A DNA stretch of 64,000 nt from Candidatus Iainarchaeum sp. (GCA_018304425.1 JAGVWE010000004.1:187189-251188), one strand, 5' to 3'. Positions 1-7,980 are shown, numbered from the stretch's first letter. The notes: generated by a model not told the origin, from the sequence alone. Numbers and translations: made by a program.

Positions 1-404
1 AGCCGCGCGATGACGAGCCCTGCCGCCGTGTAGTAGACGAAGTAGCCGACCACGAGGCTTGCGTAGAAGCCCGTGGGGTAAACCCTGCTCGTGTAAATGA
101 TGTAGGCTTCGGGTACCGCGGCAATGAACCACACCAGGAGGCCCAGCTTCCGGCCTTTCTCCACCCAGTTGCCTTGGAACCTCTGCCCCACCGCGTCGTA
201 GACCATGGCGGCGACCAAGCCCATGACGAAGGGATGCAGCCAGAACAGGGTCATCAAGGGGTCTTTGAGGTCGCGGATGGAGCCGAGTTCCGTCCACTTG
301 TAGGGAAACACCAGCTGGATGAGCGCTTCAAAGGCGAATGAAAGCACGAGGATGACGAGCCCGGCCGCGAGGCCCGCCAACAGGGTCCGCTTGTTCAAGC
401 ACAT
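1..404 (-). CDS. Integral membrane protein, truncated by window edge
   Basis: The minus-strand frame is open from an ATG at 404 to the left edge, so only about 134 N-terminal residues are present. The translation begins MCLNKRTLLAGLAAGLV and shows about four hydrophobic stretches alternating with short polar loops, which fits a small polytopic membrane protein. I do not recognise the family. It lies just outside the 66-bp repeat that bounds the neighbouring island, so it is probably part of the ancestral chromosome flank. It is absent from the supplied ORF track, presumably because it runs off the window. Confidence 0.6.
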   Translation of the reverse strand, partial: MCLNKRTLLAGLAAGLVILVLSFAFEALIQLVFPYKWTELGSIRDLKDPLMTLFWLHPFVMGLVAAMVYDAVGQRFQGNWVEKGRKLGLLVWFIAAVPEAYIIYTSRVYPTGFYASLVVGYFVYYTAAGLVIAR

Positions 405-450
405 GCCAAGACTAAGGAGTTAACTGCAATAAAAACGTTTCGCCGGGCGG

Positions 451-516
451 TTAGGGGGCACGTTTTTAGTCCCGTGGCCCCCAAAGAGAAAGAAAAATCC
501 CGCCTCCCGGATTTGC
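451..516. repeat. 66-bp direct repeat, distal copy with tRNA-Tyr 3' end (att-like)
   Basis: This copy matches 3334-3399 at 65 of 66 positions; the one mismatch is c473 against t3356. Positions 498-516 repeat the last 19 nt of tRNA-Tyr, and the rest repeats the T-rich stretch and hairpin downstream of that tRNA. A detached tRNA 3' end at the far side of a gene island is the usual footprint of integration into a tRNA gene. Confidence 0.75.
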
Positions 517-556
517 TGGTTCTAGCTTACTTGGAGTATTTGTAGCAGGAAGGTCG

Positions 557-817
557 CTAATATGCCTGGTCGTGGTGCGTGTAGTCTTCGAGTACCACGG
601 CCTTCCGGCTTTCGGCGATGGTATAAGTTAAAACGAAGGAACCGTAGATATGTACACGTCGCAGGTGCTGTAACGGCGCATGCAATGGCTTGAACCGGTG
701 CGGGTCTTCAAGGATTTGCCGGATTTTCTTCTGCAGGGCCGCATACTGTATCGGATCCCTTTTCGCCATTTTCGCGATTATTTTGTCCAAGCGCTTGCTC
801 GACTCGAGGAAATACAT
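557..817 (-). CDS. RelE/ParE-family toxin
   Basis: This 86-residue basic protein has the RelE/ParE-fold pattern: an N-terminal helix pair (SKRLDKIIAKMAKRDP), a middle strand section (LRRVHIYGSFVLTYTI) and a C-terminal DYTHHDQAY tail like the YafQ/RelE mRNA interferases. Family members cleave ribosome-bound mRNA or poison gyrase. I cannot tell which applies here. The ATG lies 1 nt after the stop of the upstream DUF2683-like gene, so the two form a tightly coupled antitoxin-toxin operon. The pair sits inside the tRNA-Tyr-bounded island. Confidence 0.75.
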   Translation of the reverse strand: MYFLESSKRLDKIIAKMAKRDPIQYAALQKKIRQILEDPHRFKPLHAPLQHLRRVHIYGSFVLTYTIAESRKAVVLEDYTHHDQAY

Positions 818-818
818 G

Positions 819-1058
819 TCATTTCCTCATGGACGCGAACCACGCTTCGACATCTGGCACCCGGTATTTTTTCTCCTTCTGGTACCGCTTGAGCTTCTCG
901 ACGTATTCGGGCTTGAAAGGCCGCTCCAAGACCTCATACTCGTATTCTTCGACGAGCTTCTCGATGGCCTGGCTCTTGTCCCTCAAATCGTATTTGGCCT
1001 TCACTAGGTTGATGACCCGGTTGGCCCGCTTGCTGATGGAAATGATGGCCTGCACCAT
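819..1058 (-). CDS. DUF2683-type antitoxin
   Basis: This 79-residue protein begins MVQAIISISKRANRVINLVKAKY, followed by DLRDKSQAIEKLVEEYE. That is the short ribbon-helix-helix-like pattern of archaeal DUF2683 proteins, which commonly precede RelE-type toxins. The DNA-binding N-terminus would repress the operon, and the charged C-terminus (FKPEYVEKLKRYQKEKKYRV) would wrap the toxin. A tandem GTATTAATA-type sequence just upstream of the start (about 1070-1102) is both a plausible TATA element and a possible operator, because it repeats three times (gtattaata, gtgttaata, gtattaata). Confidence 0.75.
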   Translation of the reverse strand: MVQAIISISKRANRVINLVKAKYDLRDKSQAIEKLVEEYEYEVLERPFKPEYVEKLKRYQKEKKYRVPDVEAWFASMRK

Positions 1059-1065
1059 GCAAAAT

Positions 1066-1102
1066 CACCCGTATTAATATGGTGTTAATACGGTATTAAT
1101 AA
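1066..1102 (-). promoter_or_regulatory. Tandem 'tattaata' repeats upstream of the toxin-antitoxin operon
   Basis: Three near-identical copies of gtattaata/ggtgttaatac lie immediately upstream of the antitoxin start. They could serve as the promoter TATA region and as operator half-sites for autoregulation. This role is inferred from position and repetition only. Confidence 0.4.
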
Positions 1103-1113
1103 GAGTTTCGGCT

Positions 1114-1587
1114 CTACAAAAGGCGCGCCAATTGGATGACGTCCACATAGCCGGTTTTTTGCTTGCAGTGCTTTCGGAGCCTTCCCTCTCGCTTGAACCC
1201 GAACTTCCGGTAGAACCAGTGGGCTTTCCGGTTGTCGGCTTCGGCCCGCAACTGTACGCGCTTGATTCCCTGTCTGCGGGCCCGCGCCAGGAAGAACCGC
1301 ATGAGCCTGCTGCCGAGGCCCTTGCGGTGGAGGCAGGGCCGCACCGCGAACGCGCTGATGTTTACCACGTGACGGCACTTTCCGACTTCGCGGAGGTAGC
1401 CGCCATAGGCCAGGACTTTGCCCGTTTCCTCGACTACCCACATTTCTTTTTCCTTCATCAGCCGCTTCCACAGCTTCTTGAAGGCCGGCAACGGCATCCA
1501 GTCGAAGTGCATGAACGGTTCGACGTCGGGATGATAGTAGATTTCGTAGACGCTGGCTGCATCCGAGGATTTGGCGCGGCGGATCAT
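1114..1587 (-). CDS. GNAT-family N-acetyltransferase
   Basis: This 157-residue protein has the GNAT core. The acetyl-CoA binding motif is visible as VRPCLHRKGLGSRLMRFF (the Q/RxxGxG/A type, here RKGLGS), followed by RVQLRAEADNRKAHWFYRKFGFKREG, the conserved C-terminal strand-helix. The substrate cannot be read from sequence. The start codon overlaps the stop of the upstream methyltransferase in an ATGA, so the two are probably co-translated. It belongs to the cargo of the tRNA-Tyr island. Confidence 0.8.
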   Translation of the reverse strand: MIRRAKSSDAASVYEIYYHPDVEPFMHFDWMPLPAFKKLWKRLMKEKEMWVVEETGKVLAYGGYLREVGKCRHVVNISAFAVRPCLHRKGLGSRLMRFFLARARRQGIKRVQLRAEADNRKAHWFYRKFGFKREGRLRKHCKQKTGYVDVIQLARLL

Positions 1588-2324
1588 CCACGAACCCCAA
1601 CCCGTCCTTTCTCGGCCGCCGTTCCGCCCTTCCTGAATACCAGCAGGTTTTCGGCCACTTCGAGGGGAAGGGGGTCCCTAACCCCGTGTTCTTGGAGGGC
1701 GGCCTGGAAGTCTCCGGCGATGTTCTCGGTCGTGGCTTCATCCAGTTCGAACCCGTTTTCCTTGAACAGCCGAATCCATTCCGTCCCAGGTTTTTCGTTG
1801 CAGTGGTAGAAATAGCTTTTTGGGCCGCCGTAGGGGGAGCTGAAGACCACCGTGTCGGAGCTGCGGGTAACCGTTTCGAGGAGCGTTCGGGTGGCCCGGT
1901 TGGGGATGTGTTCCGCCACTTCCGAGCAAATGGCTAAATCGAATTTTTTCCCCAGTTCCAGCGGCTTCCGCAAATCGTGTTCAATCATCTTTTCCGGTGG
2001 AATCAGCGCCAGTTTGACCGCCGCCCTGCTGCCGTCCACGCCCAGGATTTCCCGGCCGCGTTCCTGGAAGCAATGCAGGTAGGTTCCGATGCCGCAGCCG
2101 ATGTCCACCACGCTGTGCGGGTCGAGGTGTTTCACGAGGACATCGGCGAATAGTTTTGGCGCCGTATGGCGGCGTTCCTCGAACCGCAGGTAAGAGGTGG
2201 AGAAGAACTTTTCGTCGTACAACGCGTCCACCTGTTCCTTGAATGGGGCGAGGAGGATGGTTTTCAGCCGCCACAACTTGTAGCGCCCCCATCCAAGGAG
2301 CGTCTCAAGGCGTTTTCCTGTCAT
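1584..2324 (-). CDS. SAM-dependent class I methyltransferase
   Basis: The motif I SAM-binding loop is visible as VVDIGCGIGTYLHCF, then ILGVDGSRAAV for motif II and LAICSEVAEHIPN for the post-motif region typical of Methyltransf_11/23 proteins. The protein is about 246 residues from the chosen ATG at 2324 (MTGKRLETLL). The ORF-track start at 2441 would run into the upstream Fic gene and adds 39 non-conserved residues. The target could be a small molecule, lipid or protein and is not predictable. It overlaps the GNAT gene by 4 nt. Confidence 0.8.
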   Translation of the reverse strand: MTGKRLETLLGWGRYKLWRLKTILLAPFKEQVDALYDEKFFSTSYLRFEERRHTAPKLFADVLVKHLDPHSVVDIGCGIGTYLHCFQERGREILGVDGSRAAVKLALIPPEKMIEHDLRKPLELGKKFDLAICSEVAEHIPNRATRTLLETVTRSSDTVVFSSPYGGPKSYFYHCNEKPGTEWIRLFKENGFELDEATTENIAGDFQAALQEHGVRDPLPLEVAENLLVFRKGGTAAEKGRVGVRG

Positions 2325-2373
2325 TCTACTCCCAGTTGGTTGGACTTTTTCGGCATGGGCCGGTAGCGGGTGG

Positions 2374-3297
2374 TTAGTTGTTTTTGGTCTTGCGTTCACG
2401 GTTTTCGCCTTCCAACAGGAAGTCCTTGTACTGGTTTCCATACACGTTATACAGGTATTTGAGGAATGGTTTCTCCTTTTTCTTCGCGTCGACTTCCCTG
2501 AGCACCAGGTAATACAGCATTTTCTCGGCGTCGAAGATGTTCAGCAGCGGATAACCGTTTCTGAAGAGCGCGTGGTTCATCAGGAGCCTGGAGAGGCGCC
2601 CGTTGCCGTCCATGAAGGGATGGATTTTCACGAATTTCAGGTGCACGAGCCCGGCCAATTCAAACGGGTGCAGGAGGTTTTCGGCTTCCCTGAGCCAGGA
2701 GAAGAACCGCACCATTTCGCTCGGCACCTTTTCCGGGGGCGGGGGCCGGTAATTTCCGACGATGTTTTGCCCTTTCCGTATCCGGCCGGCTTCCGGATGG
2801 ACCCCCCGCATCTGGAGGGCGTGCAGTCTCAGCACGAGGTCTTGGTCGATGATTCCCTTGTAATCGAAGAGGAAGTCGATGCATTCCTTCATGTTCTTGA
2901 CTTCCTGCACGTCGCGCTTCGTGTGTTCCGCTTTGGGTTTTTTGCCTTCCAGCACGCCCTTCGTGTCCTCGTAACTCAGCGAGTTGCCTTCGATGGCGTT
3001 GGTGTTGTAGACGAAGCCGACCATGCGTTCTTTCTCGGTCTTCCACAGGCTTTTCCCGATTTTGTGTTTCGCCGCATAGGCGGCCTTGATGCGGTCGACG
3101 ATTTTCATTTGCTTGGCCGTCATCAGCCGCCGGACCGGCTGGACCAGCGAAAGTTCTTTCTCGGCCAGCGCAAGATTCGAGAGGTCAGCTCCGACGTATT
3201 TCCGGATTTTCTTCCACTTGCCCGGCGACACGCGAATATTCCGGGAGAGGTAGAAATATTCCTTGCCTCCTATCCTCTTCTTCTCGACGTAGGCCAT
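2374..3297 (-). CDS. Fic-domain protein (AMPylator type) with N-terminal inhibitory motif
   Basis: The catalytic Fic loop is canonical: HPFMDGNGRLSR matches HPFx(D/E)GN(G/K)RxxR. About 110 residues upstream is TNAIEGN, the (S/T)xxxE(G/N) inhibitory helix of class II Fic proteins, whose Glu blocks the ATP gamma-phosphate site. The protein is therefore probably auto-inhibited and transfers AMP or another nucleotide to hydroxyl side chains. I chose ATG 3297 (MAYVEKK); the track start at 3315 adds six residues. A TATA-like aaatttaaaaa lies just upstream. It is the promoter-proximal gene of the island, reading away from tRNA-Tyr. Confidence 0.85.
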   Translation of the reverse strand: MAYVEKKRIGGKEYFYLSRNIRVSPGKWKKIRKYVGADLSNLALAEKELSLVQPVRRLMTAKQMKIVDRIKAAYAAKHKIGKSLWKTEKERMVGFVYNTNAIEGNSLSYEDTKGVLEGKKPKAEHTKRDVQEVKNMKECIDFLFDYKGIIDQDLVLRLHALQMRGVHPEAGRIRKGQNIVGNYRPPPPEKVPSEMVRFFSWLREAENLLHPFELAGLVHLKFVKIHPFMDGNGRLSRLLMNHALFRNGYPLLNIFDAEKMLYYLVLREVDAKKKEKPFLKYLYNVYGNQYKDFLLEGENRERKTKNN

Positions 3298-3333
3298 ACA
3301 ACAATTAGGGAGCACAAAATTTAAAAACCTATT

Positions 3334-3399
3334 TTAGGGGGCACGTTTTTAGTCCTGTGGCCCCCAAAGAGAAAGAAAAATCCCGCCTCCCGGATTTGC
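3334..3399. repeat. 66-bp direct repeat, tRNA-proximal copy (att-like)
   Basis: This copy overlaps the 3' end of the intact tRNA-Tyr (19 nt) and its T-rich 3' flank. It is near-identical to 451-516. Together the two copies bound about 2.8 kb carrying the toxin-antitoxin, GNAT, methyltransferase and Fic genes. No integrase gene lies between them. Confidence 0.75.
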
Positions 3400-3505
3400 A
3401 CCGGGGATCTTCTGGTCGCTGCCTCGTCTCCACGCGCTGGACCCGCTTTTACGCGGGTGTCCAACAGTCTACAGCCAGACGCGTTAGCTACTACGCTAAG
3501 GCGGG
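3381..3505 (-). tRNA. tRNA-Tyr (GTA) with 52-nt intron
   Basis: The acceptor stem CCCGCCT/AGGCGGG has the C1-G72 pair diagnostic of archaeal tRNA-Tyr. The D-stem is GCGT/ACGC, the anticodon stem TCTGG/CCAGA, the loop CTGTAG plus A38, and the T-arm CCCGG-TGCAAAT-CCGGG. The intron occupies 3417-3468, between positions 37 and 38, the canonical archaeal site. The mature length is 73 nt. A T-rich run (TTTTTCTTTCTCTTT) directly follows the 3' end and would act as terminator. The 3' 19 nt recur at 498-516. Confidence 0.92.
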
Positions 3506-3595
3506 ATACGCCTTGGCTTGCCCTGAATGGGCTCGCCTACCCAAATAGGTTGGGCATCCTTTTTATTCTTTGCCTTTTAGGGCCTGCCCCGGGCC

Positions 3596-4345
3596 TTACA
3601 AGACCGAAATAAGCAGGTAGAACGCGCCAAAGCCCACGCACCACCAGCCGAAGTTGATGCGTTCCGCGAACTTGAGGAGCACGCCAATCGAGGCATAGCC
3701 CACCGTGAAGGAGGCGAGCACGCCGAGCCAGATGTTGGGGTCGGGGACGAAGCCCTCCGCAGCCCCGAAGAGGACTTCGGCTGCTGCCACGGTGGGGATG
3801 CTCAGCAGGAAGCTCAGGCGAAAGGCCTGCTCGGGCTTGAAGCCCTCCAACAAGAGCACGCTGGTCGTGGTGCCGCTGCGGCTGATGCCTGGCAGCACGG
3901 AAAAGCCCTGTGCCAGTCCCAGCAGGACCGCGTTTTTCTTGGTGAAGAAGCCGTGCCTTCCCAGGTGCGCGAACAATTCCAGCAACCCCGTGGCCACCAA
4001 GAAGAAGCCGATGACCGGCATGACCAGGCGGGTGTTCAACGCAAGTTTTTTCAGCAATAGGAGGCTGGGCACCGCCGTGACTCCCGTGGCCAGCAGGGTG
4101 ACGAAGAGGAACCGCGCAAGCTTGGGATCCTTCCAGGCGAGCAGTTCCCTGATTTCGTGGCGGAAGTAAACCGTGGCCGCGGCCAGCGTGCCCACGTGGA
4201 GGAACAGCGAGTGGCTGACGGATTCCTGGACGGTTAAGCCGAAGACCCGCATGGCCAGCACCATGACCTGGCCCTGGCTGCTGATGGGCAGCCACTCGGT
4301 GATGCCTTGGATGACTCCCAAGACCAGGGACTGGAACAGGTCCAT
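3596..4345 (-). CDS. uppP: Undecaprenyl/polyprenyl-diphosphatase (UppP/BacA family)
   Basis: This 249-residue polytopic membrane protein carries the two BacA signatures: QGITEWLPISSQGQ near the N-terminus and PGISRSGTT in the middle, with about eight hydrophobic segments. Family members dephosphorylate polyprenyl diphosphate to recycle the lipid carrier for glycan assembly. In an archaeon the substrate would be a dolichyl-type carrier. The usual SSxGH is SSQGQ here, a substitution of the His position. A PAP2 phosphatase lies two genes away, possibly acting on similar lipids. Confidence 0.88.
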   Translation of the reverse strand: MDLFQSLVLGVIQGITEWLPISSQGQVMVLAMRVFGLTVQESVSHSLFLHVGTLAAATVYFRHEIRELLAWKDPKLARFLFVTLLATGVTAVPSLLLLKKLALNTRLVMPVIGFFLVATGLLELFAHLGRHGFFTKKNAVLLGLAQGFSVLPGISRSGTTTSVLLLEGFKPEQAFRLSFLLSIPTVAAAEVLFGAAEGFVPDPNIWLGVLASFTVGYASIGVLLKFAERINFGWWCVGFGAFYLLISVL

Positions 4346-4425
4346 GCCATGTTAGTGTGGCCACCCCTATAAATGGCTTTTCCTCTGCCTTTAAATTCAC
4401 GTAATGCCTTAATTTAGGGGATTGC

Positions 4426-5307
4426 ATGGCTTTGACTTCGCTGGTGGCCAAGACCTTCAAGGAGGCCAAGATGGTCACGGGCCTGGCCAAGAACACCCTG
4501 GTCTTCAAGCTCAAGCGCAGGGCGCTCCGCAAGCGGTTCCGGTTCGGCAAAATCGAGACCATCGTGGTCGACATGGATGGCACGCTGTTCGAAAGCGATG
4601 CCGGCAAGGAAGCCTTGAACCTCACCTTTTCCGACCTCGTCGAAGAAGGCATTCCCAGGGGAGAACTCATCTACAACCTCATCATGCGCCGCATCTCCCA
4701 CGGCATTTACTCGATTGAGGACGCCATCATCAACGGCAACAAGCTCCTCGCCGGCAAGGGCTTCAAGCGAAGCGACTTCCGGAAGGTCTTGGAGATGTGC
4801 AAGCCCGGCCTCCGCCTGCAATTGATTCAGGCCTTGAAGGAACTCAAGAAGCGGACCAACGCGAAACTCGTCTTAGCTACGTTATCCAGCGTGGAATTCG
4901 GCCAGGACCTCAATGACTTCCTGCGCCGGAAGCATGGCTTCAAATTCGACGGCATCATCGGCTCGAGCCTGGTCTTCGACCGGCAGAACCGCATCACGGG
5001 CCTCCGCGAAATCATCGGAACCCGCAACCGCGTCATCGGCAGCATCCGCGTGCGGACCAAGCTGAAGGCCCTGCGCGACCTCTTCCGTGAGCGGGGCTGG
5101 CGGTTTGACTTGAACACCGCCTTGTTGATTACGGATGGCTACGGCGACATCGACCTGGCCAAGGACATGAAGACCGTGCTCATCAAGCCCAGGCGCATGA
5201 TGAACGTGGCCCAGAAGGTCTCGCAGAAGCTGCGGCTCGCCGACCTCATCGTAAAAGACGACTGCGGCCTGAAAGAGCGGCTCCTGGCCCTCATCGGCGG
5301 GCGATGA
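4426..5307 (+). CDS. HAD-superfamily hydrolase
   Basis: The HAD nucleophile motif is DMDGTLFESDAG, near residue 50. Motif II is in the LVLATLSS region, and a C-terminal DGYGDIDLAKDMKTVLIKP segment supplies the motif IV aspartates and the release loop. At 293 residues it has a basic N-terminal extension of about 40 residues (RRALRKRFRFGK) and an alpha-helical cap inserted after motif I. The substrate is not predictable. The gene converges on the PAP2 gene with a 17-nt overlap at their 3' ends. Confidence 0.75.
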   Translation: MALTSLVAKTFKEAKMVTGLAKNTLVFKLKRRALRKRFRFGKIETIVVDMDGTLFESDAGKEALNLTFSDLVEEGIPRGELIYNLIMRRISHGIYSIEDAIINGNKLLAGKGFKRSDFRKVLEMCKPGLRLQLIQALKELKKRTNAKLVLATLSSVEFGQDLNDFLRRKHGFKFDGIIGSSLVFDRQNRITGLREIIGTRNRVIGSIRVRTKLKALRDLFRERGWRFDLNTALLITDGYGDIDLAKDMKTVLIKPRRMMNVAQKVSQKLRLADLIVKDDCGLKERLLALIGGR

Positions 5308-6190
5308 GCAGGCCCCGTTTCACGAACAATTCCTCGTAGCCCAGGGGCCACAACAGGGTCGTCCAGATCCCGGCCAAAAAGTAGAGGATGTAGCTCGCAT
5401 TCGGGGTCACCCACGCGAACCGGTAGACGTAGATGGGCGCGAGCAAGGCGAGCAAACCCGCGTACCCGATGGCTTCCTTCCAGTAGAGGTGCCTTCGCTT
5501 GACCACGAACTTTTCCATGCGCAGTTCCTTGGACGCGAAGAACCCCACGTAAAAGCCAAGCAACGCCGAGATGAGGGGGATGTAGTCCATGAACGCCAGG
5601 GCCAGCATGGCCAGCACGACCACGATGATCAACGCGACCTCGTCGCCCAACTGGGTGAGCCTGAAATGCTTGTGACGCCACACGTTTTCCACGTGGCGAT
5701 TGGCTTTGCCCATCAGCCAGCCCAGTGCAAGGCCCCCGATGACGTCCGTGGGATAGTGCACGCCCAGGTACACCCTTGAAACCGCTACCCCGATTACCAG
5801 CACCGCCAGCAAGGCCTTGAGCGCCGGAAAATAGGGGGCAAGGTGCGCGTACATGGCGGCGGCCAGGCTTGCATGCCCGCTTGGAAACGAGGGGGTCACA
5901 AACTTGTCGTGTTCGAGTACTTCCAGCCAGGGAAGGCTGGGCCGCGGCCGGCCCACCATGAATTTGAGGATGCCGGTTGCGACCAGCGTGAACAACACGG
6001 TGTTGACCAGGAAAAACCCCCGCGACTCCCGGCCAGACCAGTAAATGCCGGCAATGAGGAGCAGCCACACCAGGGGGTCGCCGGCCAGCGTCCAAGCCGT
6101 GAACAAGAGGTTCAGTCCCGGGGCGTGCAGGGCTTGAACGCCGTTGACAATGGCTTCATCCAGCCCCAAGACACCCAACTGCAGGCTCAT
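5291..6190 (-). CDS. PAP2-family membrane phosphatase
   Basis: The three PAP2 motifs are present: KFMVGRPRP, PSFPSGHASL, and SRVYLGVHYPTDVIGG with the catalytic His. The 299-residue protein has about eight hydrophobic segments, with extra C-terminal membrane helices beyond the core. It probably hydrolyses a lipid phosphate or diphosphate at the membrane surface. With the nearby UppP-like enzyme it could serve lipid-carrier recycling. Its 3' end overlaps the convergent HAD gene. Confidence 0.85.
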   Translation of the reverse strand: MSLQLGVLGLDEAIVNGVQALHAPGLNLLFTAWTLAGDPLVWLLLIAGIYWSGRESRGFFLVNTVLFTLVATGILKFMVGRPRPSLPWLEVLEHDKFVTPSFPSGHASLAAAMYAHLAPYFPALKALLAVLVIGVAVSRVYLGVHYPTDVIGGLALGWLMGKANRHVENVWRHKHFRLTQLGDEVALIIVVVLAMLALAFMDYIPLISALLGFYVGFFASKELRMEKFVVKRRHLYWKEAIGYAGLLALLAPIYVYRFAWVTPNASYILYFLAGIWTTLLWPLGYEELFVKRGLLIARR

Positions 6191-6269
6191 GACACGCTAT
6201 TTAAGGGCAAAACCTCGATATAAACCTTTAGGCCTGGCAAAAACGTCTCATACCTCGCATGGGACAACC

Positions 6270-6719
6270 CTAGACCTTGCTCTTCATGACCCTTTTCATG
6301 CCCGGGATCTCAATCGAGGAATAGTCAATCATCAGCTTGCATTCCTTGAACGCCTTGCGCAAGGCATACACCTTGCAGAAGTCAAACAACTCGCCTCGCT
6401 CGTTCTTCTGGAGCTTGGGCAGCTCCGTAATCTCGTTGATGACCGCCGAGACCTTGCGCCCGTTGACGGCCGCGAGCACGCCGGCGAGGTCGGCCTCGGT
6501 CTTGCCCGGCTTTATCTCTTCTTTCAGCGCGGCGTCCAGCTTGTCCAAGGCCACGCACTTGCGCAGGTTCTCCTCGACCTTCTTGTCGATGCCCGTGCCC
6601 AGGCTCGCGAGGAACTCCATGACCGTGCGGGGCTCCATGCCCGGTTCGACCTTCAGCTTCTTCACCGAAACCCAGTCCTCGTAGTTCGCCACGAATTGAA
6701 TGAACTTCTCGTCCGCCAT
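6270..6719 (-). CDS. DUF2666-like archaeal protein of unknown function
   Basis: From ATG 6719 (MADEKFIQFVANYEDWVSVK) the protein has 149 residues. The FVANYEDWVSVKKLKV opening and a helical remainder resemble archaeal DUF2666 proteins from memory, with moderate certainty. It has no signal peptide, membrane segment or recognisable catalytic motif. The track start five codons upstream (MGGER) overlaps a purine-rich ggaggcgaacgc, which makes a good ribosome-binding site for the downstream ATG, so I chose the latter. Confidence 0.55.
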   Translation of the reverse strand: MADEKFIQFVANYEDWVSVKKLKVEPGMEPRTVMEFLASLGTGIDKKVEENLRKCVALDKLDAALKEEIKPGKTEADLAGVLAAVNGRKVSAVINEITELPKLQKNERGELFDFCKVYALRKAFKECKLMIDYSSIEIPGMKRVMKSKV

Positions 6720-6830
6720 GCGTTCGCCTCCCAAAAAACGGCTCCCAATAGCTTACTTCAAGCAGGTATTTAATTGTTTGGCTACCACCAGAAGCCTTGC
6801 TTTTGCTGGTGGGAAAAAACGCCGTCGGCT

Positions 6831-7841
6831 TCACTTCACGTGCGCCTGCACCAGCTCGACGCCCGCCTCTTGGAGGATGCGTTTCGCGGTCTCCGAAACC
6901 GCGTACTCCACGTTGTACACCACTTTCGCAATGCCCGCGTTGATGGCCATCTTCGCGCACTGCAGGCAGGGGCTCATCGTAGTGTAAAGGGTGGAACCCT
7001 TCAATTCCACGCCATGGTAGGAGGCCTGCACGATGGCGTTTTCCTCGGCATGCGAGCACACGCATTCCTCGAGATTCGTTCCCGACTTGGCGAAGCTGTT
7101 GCACCGCGGGCAGCCGCCCTCGTTGCAGTTGCGCACGCCGCGCGGGGTGCCATTGTAGCCCGTGGAGATAAGCCGCTTGTCTTTCACGATGACCGCGCCT
7201 ATCTTCCGCTTCACGCAGTTGCTTCGGCTCGAGACCTCCCGCGCGATGTGGATGAAGTACTCGTCCCAGCTCGGCCGCTCGAAGTTCTGTGGTAGCCCTG
7301 CAATCGTCGCGTCGGCATTCTTGTACAAGTGTTCGAGGCTGCCGTCGTTCACGACCTCCACGTCGGCCATCCCCCGCAAAGCATCCAGTTGCTGTGCGCT
7401 CGCATCCGCATTCCGTGCCTCCCGTTCCTCGGCTTTCCTGAACTCGGCCAGCGTCTTCGAGTCCCCGGTCCGCTTGCGGTCCAGCGCGCGCTTGAACCGC
7501 ACTTCGGTCGGCGCCTCAATCCACAGCAAGTGGAAGTTGCCCGCCGCCTTCAAGGCCGAAACCTCGGCCGGGTTGCGGATGCTGTCAATCACCCAGTTCG
7601 AGTCCTTCTTGAGGCGCGGCAGGATGCGTTCCGCGAGCACGGCCGGGCCGAATTTCTCGCGCAGTTCGTTGCCCAAGCCAATCATGGCATCGCGGCTCTC
7701 CGACTGGCCGCGGGCCTTCAACTCGTCGCGGATGACGTCGGAAAGCGAGGCATAGCCGAAGCTCTTGGCCTTCAAGTGCTCGGCCACCGTGCCCTTCCCC
7801 GCGCAATTCCTGCCCGTTAAACCGATGAGCATCGTATCCAC
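6831..7841 (-). CDS. P-loop nucleotide kinase-like / dCMP deaminase fusion
   Basis: The N-terminal half (about 1-180) has Walker A LTGRNCAGKGT and an adenylate/dephospho-CoA-kinase-like layout including DSIRNPAEV. The C-terminal half (about 190-330) is a zinc cytidine/deoxycytidylate deaminase with HAEENAIVQ and PCLQCAK, plus an extra Cys/His-rich insert (CNEGGCPRC) typical of dCMP deaminases. It probably converts dCMP to dUMP for thymidylate supply, with the kinase-like domain as regulator or nucleotide binder. The same domain order is known in yeast Dcd1-type enzymes and in the antiphage deaminases AvcD/DcdV, so a defence role is an alternative. Confidence 0.8.
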   Translation of the reverse strand: MDTMLIGLTGRNCAGKGTVAEHLKAKSFGYASLSDVIRDELKARGQSESRDAMIGLGNELREKFGPAVLAERILPRLKKDSNWVIDSIRNPAEVSALKAAGNFHLLWIEAPTEVRFKRALDRKRTGDSKTLAEFRKAEEREARNADASAQQLDALRGMADVEVVNDGSLEHLYKNADATIAGLPQNFERPSWDEYFIHIAREVSSRSNCVKRKIGAVIVKDKRLISTGYNGTPRGVRNCNEGGCPRCNSFAKSGTNLEECVCSHAEENAIVQASYHGVELKGSTLYTTMSPCLQCAKMAINAGIAKVVYNVEYAVSETAKRILQEAGVELVQAHVK

Positions 7842-7903
7842 CTATTTCCGCCCCAAGCAGTTTTAAAGCCAATCCATTCCTTGCCATCAAGCCGAGGGGC
7901 AAC

Positions 7904-7912
7904 CTTTAAATT
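7904..7912 (+). promoter_or_regulatory. TATA box of the trp operon
   Basis: ctttaaatt lies about 28 nt upstream of ATG 7936. This spacing puts the transcription start at or just before the leader ATG, as at several apparently leaderless genes in this window. Confidence 0.6.
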
Positions 7913-7935
7913 CTCGTCGGTTGTAAGTTAACTGT

Positions 7936-7980
7936 ATGCACGCGCCAAGAAGGGATTTACTTTGGCACCCGTTCCACTGA
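7936..7980 (+). CDS. trp leader ORF 1 (MHAPRRDLLWHPFH), putative Trp-sensing peptide
   Basis: This 14-codon ORF is the first one downstream of the trp TATA box and probably starts at or near the 5' end of the mRNA. It contains a single Trp codon, TGG 7963-7965, preceded by Arg-Arg-Asp-Leu-Leu (AGA AGG GAT TTA CTT), and stops at 7978-7980. A +1 slip at CTT-TGG leads into a frame that is open until the second copy of the motif at 8048. The same codon string with a His codon heads the his leader. Function as a regulatory uORF is inferred from these coincidences. There is no Shine-Dalgarno sequence, consistent with leaderless initiation. Confidence 0.6.
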   Translation: MHAPRRDLLWHPFH

